DNA from: an uncultured Prevotella sp.
GTDB lineage: Bacteria; Bacteroidota; Bacteroidia; Bacteroidales; Bacteroidaceae
NCBI GenBank assembly: GCA_900550035.1
Contig: URQS01000005.1
Span: 20,605-84,604 of the forward strand
Direction of reading: 5' to 3'
DNA length: 64,000 nucleotides
The stretch's first letter is position 1, and every line of letters begins with the position of its first letter. Below are positions 32,452-39,826 of this stretch, in pieces. The notes beneath the pieces were generated by a model. It ran no database searches and was not told the origin of the DNA. It saw only the letters and a program-made list of their open reading frames with translations. The position numbers and the translations under genes are program-made.

Positions 32452-34137
32452 CTATTCGAAACCTTTCATAAGTCTACGGATATAAGGACCGATGTTGGTT
32501 TCGTGTTCGTCAATGCCAAGCTTCTTTCTGATTTCATGGCTTACGATATAATGGCGTTTCATTTGTATATATTCTCCTACTTCCTTGCCACGCAATCCTA
32601 TAGCATACAAACAGAGATAATTGATTTCATCGGTTGACAATCCATGCTGTTCGAGATACTCCATAAACTTTTGGTGCGATGCCGCGAAAGCAAGGCGAGT
32701 GGAGTCCATAAATTTCTTTTTGTCGTTACGTACAGTGTCAATCCATTTGTTGTACGGCTCTGCATAGCGGTCGTTATTGGTAATCTCTTTTGCCTGCAGA
32801 CCGTTGAGCAAATCAAGCCTGTTCTTTATCACGTCTTTGATAGGTTTTGACAGTTCCGACTGTTCCTTTTGCAATTCCTTCAGATGGTCACGCTCATTTT
32901 CCAGCTGGTCAATTTCTAATCTGAGGTTTTCTTGCTCAAGTCTTAGATTTTTATTCTCTTTCTCAGCCAGAATGCGTTTGGTCTTGCTAAGGTAACCACG
33001 GTAATACAGCCAGCCCACAAGTATGACCAAACCGAATATACCGCACAACGTTCCCCAAATAATCCTGTCTCTGTCCTGAATCTCCATAAGACTTTTCATT
33101 TCAAGTTGATGCTTCTTATCGGAGAACAATAAGTCATGTGAAAGCAATTCTTTTTGGTAATGCTCAAGGGAGGCGGAGTAATCCCGATATAGAGTAAAGG
33201 CTTCTTTATACTTGCCTTGTCTCTCTAAAATATCAATCTTTATCGAAACATATTTAAGCGAGTCCCAGGTGTTTTCTGCCGGATTGATATTCGAAATGAG
33301 GGTCATGGCTTTGTCATACTCTCCGATTTTTGAATACCCTTCAGCAAAGATCATGGTCTCATCGGTTGTTAGCTCCATGTTCTGATATTCTGTCAAGACC
33401 TCTTTTATCTCATCGGATGAACAGAAATTCACAGTATATGACAATAAGGAAGGGAACAGAAAAGCTTCTCCCTCGGGATTCTTTTTCACCATCGGTGCGC
33501 AAATGGACATAAGGCTGTCTGCCGCTGGTTTGTTGTTCTGCATAACGTATCCATCAAGCGCATTCGTATAACTCTTTATTGCGAGGATGTCTTTGCCAAT
33601 GGTTTTATATAGTTTGGCTGCTTCCATATTATAATGTACAAAATCGTTTATCTTGTACTGCTTGAGATACAAAGTGCCCTGTGCCACCAATGTATGGGAC
33701 AGTAACAAAGAGTCCGTTACCTGTTTTCTCAAATCACAAGCATTCATGAAAGACTGCATTGCCGAATCATCATCCCCCTGATTCTGATAAATCCGGCCTT
33801 GATAATAATATGTCCGAAACTGCTCATCGGGGGTTCCGTTCTTGACATAATAGTCAATGGCCGGCTGAAGGACATCGAAAGTTGTCGTGTCAATGCAGTT
33901 TTTGTCCAATGCAATGGATTTGAGCAGCGCATATCTGGCCGCCGCCTCTTTTCCCTTGACACTTGAGGCCGGTATGTTTTCCAATACGCCAATGGCAGAA
34001 TCAGGCTTGGCATCCATAAGGTTCTCCGCTTTATCCATTTCATTCCAAGCCGTGCCGTGCCGGTCGCAACTGCCTGTTGTCAATACAGCTAGCGACAACA
34101 GGATAATATTTATAAAATGTCCTATTCTTTTAATCAT
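32452..34137 (-). CDS. Membrane-bound TPR sensor with LuxR-like C-terminal helix-turn-helix
   Basis: 561 aa. N-terminal signal with lipobox-like TGSC (Cys24). Residues about 30-340 are helical repeats of TPR type, predicted periplasmic. A membrane span covers about 359-380, a long coiled coil about 385-435, and the end (499-545) reads LSTDEINYLCLYAIGLRGKEVGEYI then RKKLGI, which lines up with LuxR-type HTH domains. This layout is a one-component regulator: an outside sensor wired through the membrane to a DNA-binding domain. Its start overlaps the XRE stop by 4 nt (ATGA). It probably controls the peptide operon; that is inference. Confidence 0.75.
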   Translation of the reverse strand: MIKRIGHFINIILLSLAVLTTGSCDRHGTAWNEMDKAENLMDAKPDSAIGVLENIPASSVKGKEAAARYALLKSIALDKNCIDTTTFDVLQPAIDYYVKNGTPDEQFRTYYYQGRIYQNQGDDDSAMQSFMNACDLRKQVTDSLLLSHTLVAQGTLYLKQYKINDFVHYNMEAAKLYKTIGKDILAIKSYTNALDGYVMQNNKPAADSLMSICAPMVKKNPEGEAFLFPSLLSYTVNFCSSDEIKEVLTEYQNMELTTDETMIFAEGYSKIGEYDKAMTLISNINPAENTWDSLKYVSIKIDILERQGKYKEAFTLYRDYSASLEHYQKELLSHDLLFSDKKHQLEMKSLMEIQDRDRIIWGTLCGIFGLVILVGWLYYRGYLSKTKRILAEKENKNLRLEQENLRLEIDQLENERDHLKELQKEQSELSKPIKDVIKNRLDLLNGLQAKEITNNDRYAEPYNKWIDTVRNDKKKFMDSTRLAFAASHQKFMEYLEQHGLSTDEINYLCLYAIGLRGKEVGEYIQMKRHYIVSHEIRKKLGIDEHETNIGPYIRRLMKGFE

Positions 34138-34373
34138 ATTTCATATGCTCCTATGCCCTCGCTGATGTCACTGACAATCTTTTTATCATATAGCGCGTTC
34201 ACATCCAACTGAAGCAAACTCGCGATTTTCAAATAAGTCAGAATATCGGGCTGTGAAGAATTTGTGCACCATTTCGAGACCGTTGTCGGATTTACATCCA
34301 TTTGACGGGCAAGCCACAAATTTGTAAATTTCTTCTCAGTCAGGATTATTTTTTGTCTGTTAACATTCCGCAT
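34134..34373 (-). CDS. XRE-family helix-turn-helix regulator
   Basis: 79 aa from the ATG at 34373. A longer start at 34397 would lie inside the -7 element, so it is unlikely. The HTH is clear: TNLWLARQMDVNPTTVSKWC with recognition helix TTVSKW, then NSSQPDILTYLKIASLL, like antitoxin and repressor XRE proteins. First gene of a two-gene unit with the TPR sensor; likely to set the basal level of the unit. It sits about 90 nt inside the right IS66 remnant. Confidence 0.85.
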   Translation of the reverse strand: MRNVNRQKIILTEKKFTNLWLARQMDVNPTTVSKWCTNSSQPDILTYLKIASLLQLDVNALYDKKIVSDISEGIGAYEI

Positions 34374-34394
34374 TGGACTATCAAAAACTGGGTG

Positions 34395-34402
34395 CAAAGA
34401 TA
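34395..34402 (-). promoter_or_regulatory. -7 element of the XRE-TPR unit
   Basis: TATCTTTG on the minus strand (34402-34395). No -33 TTTG at the usual distance. Transcript start expected near 34388. Confidence 0.55.
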
Positions 34403-34460
34403 ATTAATTATTTTCATTATCCCTTAATGATAACCGCCCTAATTACCGACCCAATAGATA

Positions 34461-34539
34461 ATATATTCAAAGAAGTTGACACCTTGCAGTCTGCAGGAGC
34501 ATGCAAGCGAATAGAACATAGCTGCATCGCGGATACGCT
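34461..34539 (-). mobile_element. IS66-family remnant, internally deleted, inverted to the left copy
   Basis: Bases 34461-34519 are the reverse complement of 23512-23570 with one mismatch in 59 and encode MFYSLACSCRLQGVNFFEYI on the minus strand. Four bases on, GCATCGCGGATACGCT at 34524-34539 repeats the IS66 terminal sequence. Everything between terminal repeat and transposase tail is deleted. With the left copy it frames the island. Confidence 0.8.
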
Positions 34540-34563
34540 CCAACACAATATTTGCATTTCTAA

Positions 34564-34629
34564 CCGCTCAAAACTGCGAGCTGAACGCACAAATAAATCT
34601 TTGGCGCGAAATTCTCGAGTTTTGAGCGG
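34564..34629. terminator. Long-loop hairpin next to the IS66 remnant
   Basis: CCGCTCAAAACT-G-CGAG (34564-34580) pairs with CTCGAGTTTTGAGCGG (34614-34629), one bulge, 33-nt loop, followed by CTTTTG on the plus strand. Terminator or structured RNA element; no gene reads into it from the left on the plus strand. Confidence 0.45.
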
Positions 34630-34694
34630 CTTTTGTTATGTTGTTTATACACAGTGAGTTATATGGGTTGGAACGCTCTGACGTTGATTCTTGC

Positions 34695-34801
34695 GAAATA
34701 AAAAAGCTCCTTTTTATTTCAAATGTACTACATTTGTAGTCTAACTGTAGTACATTTACCTTCTATAACGACTACATTTACATCCTAAAAGGACTACATT
34801 T
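34695..34801. repeat. Iteron-like array: four ACTACATTT motifs with 22-bp period
   Basis: ACTACATTT at 34727, 34771 and 34793 and AGTACATTT at 34749: four copies spaced exactly 22 bp. The first two also form an inverted repeat (34721-34732 with 34746-34757). Just before, GAAATAAAAA and its complement form a hairpin (34695-34720). Such even spacing is typical of replication iterons or operator arrays. Confidence 0.7.
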
Positions 34802-34928
34802 GCAATGCAAAGAAGCCCTAAATGATGAGAGAGGAGACTGTTGTCACCTCAAAAAACGTAAAAAACGCATTCTGAAATCTCTAGAATCGATTTTTTATTT
34901 GTAACACTTTTTTACTGCCTGTCTTATA

Positions 34929-34956
34929 TTTGTACGGATAATTTGCTGTACCTTTG
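34929..34956 (+). promoter_or_regulatory. Promoter of the glycosyltransferase pair
   Basis: TTTG (34929-34932), 16 nt, TACCTTTG (34949-34956). The -7 element ends 9 nt before the ATG at 34966 and 3 nt before the one at 34960, pointing to a very short leader and favouring the later ATG. Confidence 0.55.
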
Positions 34957-34965
34957 CAGATGTTT

Positions 34966-36015
34966 ATGAAACAGGACAAGACCATATCAGTAGTAATGTG
35001 CACCTACAACGGTGCGTCACGCCATCTGCGCGAACAGCTCGACTCGATATTCGCACAGACGTTGCTGCCCGGCGAGATAGTAGTGCAGGACGACTGCAGC
35101 ACCGACGACACCATGGAGGTGCTGCGCGAGTATGCCGACCGTGCGCCCGAGGGCGTGGCGATGCACATCGTTCAGAACACGGCACAGATGGGCATTAACG
35201 CCAACTTCTTCTCGGCAATGCGTCGGGCGGAGGGCGAACTGATAGCCGTGAGCGACCAGGACGACATCTGGATGCCCACCAAGCTGGAGGAGCAGCGCGA
35301 CGCTATAGGCTCGCGCATGATGTGCGTGTGCCGTTCGGAGCCTTTCTCCGACTCGGGAGCCGAGATACGTTTCGACCGCCGCACGCCCAACTGCAACCTC
35401 ATACGTCTGTTCTACGCCTCGATGATGGGCCACTGCCAGATGCTGCGCCGACAACTGCTCGACGTGATTCCTACCGAACAGGAACTGCCCGAGATTTATC
35501 GCCGCACGTGCTACGACGTGATGACTGCCACAGCCGCTGCCGCATTGGACAGCATTGTGCTGATAGACCGCCTGCTGGTAAAGCAGCGCCGATATGAGCA
35601 GGCTGCCACCTATGTGCGCGTAGACCATCATCGTGTGCGCCGTGCCGACAACGCTCTGTATATGATATGGTATGGCGTGTGCAACTACCGACGTGTGAAA
35701 CCGTGGATGAACGCCCACTTTGCCGCACGACGCGACTTCCTTGAGTGGGTTTGGCGTAAGTCGATGGCTGCCCATTGTGAGGCTCCGGGCAGTATGCCTA
35801 CAGCCGACAACCGCATCTTTGCCGACGGAATCCGATTGCTGCACAACGAGTGCCGGCGCGGACTGACGGCACTGCTGGGTATTGAGCGCTATTACATAAA
35901 ATACCGACACACGCTGTTCTACACCCGCGAGAAGGACCCCGTGGCTCTGCTGCGTGCCGTGGTGCATCCGTTCATGCAGATATACAACTACCGCTATCTT
36001 GCCGAGCGCCAGTAG
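34966..36015 (+). CDS. Glycosyltransferase family 2
   Basis: 349 aa from the ATG at 34966. N-terminal GT-A fold: SVVMCTYNGASRHL (about 6-19), QLDSIFAQTLLPGEIVVQDD with the nucleotide-binding acidic pair (about 22-41), and DQDDIWMPTK, the catalytic DxD block of rhamnosyltransferase-like enzymes. The C-terminal third has no clear membrane span but many basic and aromatic residues. First of two glycosyltransferases, 35 nt before the next; high GC, unlike the adjoining island. Likely works on O-antigen, capsule or lipooligosaccharide; sugar unknown. Confidence 0.9.
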   Translation: MKQDKTISVVMCTYNGASRHLREQLDSIFAQTLLPGEIVVQDDCSTDDTMEVLREYADRAPEGVAMHIVQNTAQMGINANFFSAMRRAEGELIAVSDQDDIWMPTKLEEQRDAIGSRMMCVCRSEPFSDSGAEIRFDRRTPNCNLIRLFYASMMGHCQMLRRQLLDVIPTEQELPEIYRRTCYDVMTATAAAALDSIVLIDRLLVKQRRYEQAATYVRVDHHRVRRADNALYMIWYGVCNYRRVKPWMNAHFAARRDFLEWVWRKSMAAHCEAPGSMPTADNRIFADGIRLLHNECRRGLTALLGIERYYIKYRHTLFYTREKDPVALLRAVVHPFMQIYNYRYLAERQ

Positions 36016-36050
36016 GCAATGGGTCAAAAAACACGGAAAGAAAGAATAAA

Positions 36051-37118
36051 ATGAAGGTTTACTTTTATCATACCCAAAACATACAATACTGCCTTGGGCG
36101 AATGAGCAAGGGCGAGTTTCCGTCGCATTTTCTGTACGGAGCATGCCATCTTGGCGACCATGGCATCGACGTAGTGTGGCACCGCTCGCCCCGTAAGGAC
36201 CGCTCGCGCATAGCCACCGCGCTGTATACGGCGTGGCGCATACTGACGTGTCGCGAACATTTCGACGCCATTTATGCTACGCATTACAAGGGACTGGAGC
36301 TGATTGTGCTGCTGCGAGCCATCGGTCTCTATCGCCGCCCCATCGTGGTGTGGCACCATCAGCCCGTGGTGAAGTCGGCAAGCCGTCTGCGCGAACTCTG
36401 TGGCAGACTCTTCTATTGTGGTCTCGACCGCATGATATTCTTCTCGAAGAAGCTCTTCGACGACTCGTTGCTATCGCGCAAAGCCCGACCTGCGCACATG
36501 GTTGTGGGCCATTGGGGTGCCGACCTCGACTTCTACGACTCGATAGCGGTCAGTCCGTCCAACAACACCTTTACATTCATAGCTACGGGCAAGGAGCAAC
36601 GCGACCAGCCTACGCTTATCGAGGCGTTCAACCGTACCCGCCGACACCTGCGACTCTTCATCGGAATCAATCCCGACCCGAATGTGCCCAATCCCAATCT
36701 CAACGCTGTGCGCCGCTGTAAGCCCTCTGACAACATCGAGGTGAAGGAGATTTGCGGACTCTTGCCTTACGAAATTGCAATAGACGTGGCTCATGCCGAC
36801 TGTGTGGTGATATGCTGTCACAAGACACGTTACACCGCCGGACTGACCACAGTGGTTGAGGCTCTCGCCCTCGGTAAGCCCATTATATGCAGCCGAAACC
36901 CGCAGATACCCGTTGATTTCGACCGCGAGGGTTGCGGCATTTCAGTAGAATATGGTGATGTGGAGGGTTGGCAGCGTGCCATAGAATATATTGCTACGCA
37001 TCCCGAAGAGGCGCGACTGATGGGACAGCGAGGACGGGAAATAGCCGAACGCTTGTTTAATGACAAGCGCGATGCAGAGGAAATAGCGGAGGTGATAAAA
37101 GAAACAGTTGGGAGATAA
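36051..37118 (+). CDS. Glycosyltransferase family 4-like
   Basis: 355 aa, GT-B fold. N-terminal domain with MKVYFYHTQNIQYCLG and a central FIATGKEQRDQPTLIEAFN; the C-terminal nucleotide-sugar block GLTTVVEALALGKPII (near 270-285) holds the conserved Glu of GT4 enzymes. Ends with GRFLF-less helical tail. Co-transcribed with the family 2 enzyme. The two have no other sugar genes next to them. Confidence 0.88.
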   Translation: MKVYFYHTQNIQYCLGRMSKGEFPSHFLYGACHLGDHGIDVVWHRSPRKDRSRIATALYTAWRILTCREHFDAIYATHYKGLELIVLLRAIGLYRRPIVVWHHQPVVKSASRLRELCGRLFYCGLDRMIFFSKKLFDDSLLSRKARPAHMVVGHWGADLDFYDSIAVSPSNNTFTFIATGKEQRDQPTLIEAFNRTRRHLRLFIGINPDPNVPNPNLNAVRRCKPSDNIEVKEICGLLPYEIAIDVAHADCVVICCHKTRYTAGLTTVVEALALGKPIICSRNPQIPVDFDREGCGISVEYGDVEGWQRAIEYIATHPEEARLMGQRGREIAERLFNDKRDAEEIAEVIKETVGR

Positions 37119-37292
37119 TTGAAAGTTGAGAGTTGAGAATTGAGAGTTCAGAGTTATGATATGCTTTTGTTGATAACGTCGTTGGCGTTATAATTATAAT
37201 AGGTAATCATAACTCTCAACTTTCAACTCTCAATTCTCAACTATCTTTCAACTCTAAACTCTCATCTTTCAACTCTCAACTATAAATAATCC
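37119..37292. repeat. Mirrored micro-repeat array, type 2
   Basis: Left: GAAAGTTGAGAGTTGAGAATTGAGAG. Right, mirrored: CTCTCAACTTTCAACTCTCAA and more copies. The inner edges (GAGTTATGATATG and GTAATCATAACTC) match those of the array at 17280. Lies between convergent genes and has no other content. Confidence 0.8.
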
Positions 37293-37958
37293 TTACCCCA
37301 TACCCTTAAAACTCAGCGGCTGCATTGCAGCCGTTTTTTCGTTATACACCTCCGTCGTTACACGTCGTGCGCGCAGACTGCGCACTTTGGGGAAGTCGCG
37401 GAAGTAGTCGTCCTGCGTCATATACCAGCAGTGGGCTGCTATCTCGTTCACCCTCTGGGCCATGAGGTCAATCTTGCGAGCCGAGCGCGGACTCACTACC
37501 GACAGCATACGTTGACCGTTGCGCAGCACGATGGCAAGCACTACGTAGGTGTTTACGGCCTTGTCGGCAGATGGGTCGCTGAGTTTGTGGCCGCGCATCG
37601 ACGACGACACCGTTATGTGCCAGCCGTACTGGCTGTTGAGGCGCTGCATCATCTCGCGGAACACTCGTCCGTGCGACGACGTGTCGGGAATGCGCTTGTA
37701 CATAATATAATAATGTATCATCTCGTGCAGCAGCGTCTCCTGATATTCACGCTCGCTGCAATCGTAATAGGTGCTGATGCGTATGGTGAAGTCGGTGTAC
37801 ACACGCTTCAGCAGACGGCGTTGGCATTTGCACGCCATAGTGCCCAGTCGTGTGCGCGCCTTGGACAGCACCAGACGAGGAACAGGCAGCTCATCGCCGA
37901 AATAATCGGCGTTGAACTGCCTGAACCATGTGCGGAGTATGTCGGTAGTAAGGGTCAT
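37293..37958 (-). CDS. SprT-like zinc metalloprotease domain protein
   Basis: 221 aa from the ATG at 37958, which overlaps the stop of the upstream thioredoxin-like gene (ATGA); a longer frame reaches 38069 but only inside that gene. LRTWFRQFNADYFGDELPVP (about 8-27) and the zinc motif HEMIH in LLHEMIHYYIM (near 83-93), with SHGRVFREMMQRLN after it, define the SprT/Spartan-like fold. These proteins cleave DNA-bound proteins in eukaryotes; the bacterial role is not settled. Confidence 0.88.
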   Translation of the reverse strand: MTLTTDILRTWFRQFNADYFGDELPVPRLVLSKARTRLGTMACKCQRRLLKRVYTDFTIRISTYYDCSEREYQETLLHEMIHYYIMYKRIPDTSSHGRVFREMMQRLNSQYGWHITVSSSMRGHKLSDPSADKAVNTYVVLAIVLRNGQRMLSVVSPRSARKIDLMAQRVNEIAAHCWYMTQDDYFRDFPKVRSLRARRVTTEVYNEKTAAMQPLSFKGMG

Positions 37959-38521
37959 TCGGCGCAGTCGGGGTATACTGATGTGAGGTAGGCGCTGACT
38001 TTGTCGGACATTACTGTTGCCAATGCAACCTTGCCCTCGGGGTCGATGACGTAGACCGAAGGAATCCACTTGATGTGGTAAGCCAATGATACGGGCGACT
38101 CGCGCATGTTCTTCAGGTCGCTCACCTGGGTGTAGGGCAGTGCGAGTTTAGCCACTCCGTTCTTCCACGACTCATTGTTTCTGTCGAACGATACGCCTAC
38201 AAACTCCACTCCTTTTTGATGGAACTTGTTGTACAGGGCTACGATGTTGGGCGCGTCTCGGCGGCAGTCGGAACACCATGAAGCCCAGAAGTCGAGCACT
38301 ACGTATTTGCCACGCAGACTCTTCAGCGTGAACTGTTTGCCGTCGATTGTGTTCAGTGCAATCTCGGGGGCTTCGGTGCCGGGCTTCAGAAGTTCGGTGG
38401 CGTACTTGGCATCAAGGTCGTCGGCAGCCATAGCTTGTGTATTGGTCTGCGCCTGAGCGTTGATGGCTTGTGGCATAGCAGTCATAGCCAATGCCAATAA
38501 GAAAAGCTTAAAGTGTTTCAT
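37955..38521 (-). CDS. TlpA/ResA-like periplasmic thiol-disulfide protein
   Basis: 188 aa from the ATG at 38521, chosen for the signal peptide (MKHFKLFLLALAMTAMPQA). Thioredoxin fold with the TlpA-type entry LRGKYVVLDFWASWCSDC; the redox pair is Cys-Ser-Asp-Cys. The cis-Pro region IKWIPSVYVIDPEG is present. Probably reduces or repairs disulfides in the periplasm. Coupled to the SprT-like gene by the 4-nt overlap. Confidence 0.9.
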   Translation of the reverse strand: MKHFKLFLLALAMTAMPQAINAQAQTNTQAMAADDLDAKYATELLKPGTEAPEIALNTIDGKQFTLKSLRGKYVVLDFWASWCSDCRRDAPNIVALYNKFHQKGVEFVGVSFDRNNESWKNGVAKLALPYTQVSDLKNMRESPVSLAYHIKWIPSVYVIDPEGKVALATVMSDKVSAYLTSVYPDCAE

Positions 38522-38564
38522 ATGCTTATGTATTGGAATAATTATTGTCATTCAGTATGATAAA

Positions 38565-39710
38565 TTAGAATATTCTGCGTTTAAACCACAAGGCAAAGAC
38601 CGGGTCGCTGATGTAGAATTGCTTACCATTCTTCTCTACTAAGTCTTTCTCTACCAAAGCTGTTTTCAGACGGGTTATGTTGGAAACGCTTCCCAATTGA
38701 AACTCTTCTCTTACTGCCGTATCGCCAAAGTCGTCGTTGTGTCCGGCTATTATACAACGTATGAAATTCATTTGATAGGCAGTCAGTGGTTCTATCTGTT
38801 GCATGAATAGTTGCTCCTGACTGTTAAGCAAATCGTTGATGCCTTGTCGCAAATGAGATTCTGTTACGGTTTGGCCCTCGTCAATTAGTGAGAAAACAAG
38901 CCATGATAGTTGTTGTACATATGAAGAATAGTTGTCTACTGATTTGCAAATGTCACCTGCCAGTTCTGGGGATATGGTTCGTTGTCTGTCTTTGAAATGT
39001 TGTACGATGTATTCAATCCAAGTGTTTGTAGGAATCTTATTAAGATATTTGAAGTCGCCAAATTGATAAAGAGGCATACTTTTCTTTTGGAATACATTCA
39101 TCATCGTATGTTTTTTACTACCGAAAAGACAATAGGAGGTAAGTCGTTGGTGTTGCCATACAGACCTAAGTCTTTTTTGTATACTTACAGAATCAGGCAT
39201 CTCGCCAATCTGTTGAAACTCATCAATACAAACTACTATTCTTTTCCCTTTCTTCTGTGCTATATTCTCGGCCAATTCCAATACTTCGTCAGGGGTATGT
39301 GTCTTAGTAGATATACCAAGTGACAGAGCAAACTCAGAGGTGGGTTCGGGTGAGAAACTGACCTTTGGGGATAGACGTGCTAAGAAATCCCGGGCGTTTT
39401 CCATCCACAACTCTGCTTGGGAGGCGGTCTGTTTAAGCACGGCTTCGGCTAATGTGTTGTAAAACTCATATTCGGTTTTACACTTGAATATATCTACAAA
39501 TATAGGGATTACTCTTTCTTTGTCGACCTCTTCGCACACCTTTTTCACCAACGATGTCTTTCCCCATCGTCTTGGTGAAATAAGAATAGTGTTGATACCC
39601 TCTTCAAAGTTCATCTTCAATTGTCGGATTTCGTCTTTTCGTCCTATAAAATTATAGTCTGATACGGATACTCCGAATACAAAACTTTGTTCTCTTGTTC
39701 TTGCTGCCAT
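38565..39710 (-). CDS. STAND-type ATPase (archaeal-ATPase-like)
   Basis: 381 aa. An N-terminal tag FIGRKDEIRQL (about 21-31), Walker A SPRRWGKTSL (about 45-54), Walker B IVVCIDEFQQIGE (about 158-170), and a C-terminal winged-helix part (GSVSNITRLKTALVEKDLV) ending in SDPVFALWFKRR, the ending typical of the archaeal ATPase-like group. Bacteroidales have many copies, often next to mobile DNA; the role is unknown. Its promoter region carries a large perfect inverted repeat. Confidence 0.88.
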   Translation of the reverse strand: MAARTREQSFVFGVSVSDYNFIGRKDEIRQLKMNFEEGINTILISPRRWGKTSLVKKVCEEVDKERVIPIFVDIFKCKTEYEFYNTLAEAVLKQTASQAELWMENARDFLARLSPKVSFSPEPTSEFALSLGISTKTHTPDEVLELAENIAQKKGKRIVVCIDEFQQIGEMPDSVSIQKRLRSVWQHQRLTSYCLFGSKKHTMMNVFQKKSMPLYQFGDFKYLNKIPTNTWIEYIVQHFKDRQRTISPELAGDICKSVDNYSSYVQQLSWLVFSLIDEGQTVTESHLRQGINDLLNSQEQLFMQQIEPLTAYQMNFIRCIIAGHNDDFGDTAVREEFQLGSVSNITRLKTALVEKDLVEKNGKQFYISDPVFALWFKRRIF

Positions 39711-39736
39711 ATATTATTGAGTTATATGTCCGAACG

Positions 39737-39744
39737 CAAAGATA
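39737..39744 (-). promoter_or_regulatory. -7 element of the STAND ATPase gene
   Basis: TATCTTTG on the minus strand (39744-39737); a CTTG at 39768-39765 at 20 nt is a possible -33 element and lies inside the inverted repeat. Confidence 0.6.
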
Positions 39745-39751
39745 ATGAAAA

Positions 39752-39800
39752 AACACAAAATACACAAGGTTGTGTTACACAAACTTGTGTATTTTGTGTT
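39752..39800. promoter_or_regulatory. 17-bp perfect inverted repeat at the ATPase promoter
   Basis: AACACAAAATACACAAG (39752-39768) and its exact complement (39784-39800). The 15-nt centre holds a second palindrome TTGTG-TTA-CACAA, so ACACAA/TTGTGT occurs several times within 49 bp. It covers the -33 zone, fitting an operator; it could also be a terminator between the two minus-strand genes' ends, though there is no gene ending on the right that would need it. Confidence 0.55.
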
Positions 39801-39826
39801 TATTAATATGTAGTATGCGAGTAATG

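Noticed and set aside
35017..36144. 375-codon open frame antisense to the family 2 glycosyltransferase
   Set aside because: Caused by GC-rich codon bias of the real gene; the plus-strand frame has the DxD and CTYNGA motifs.
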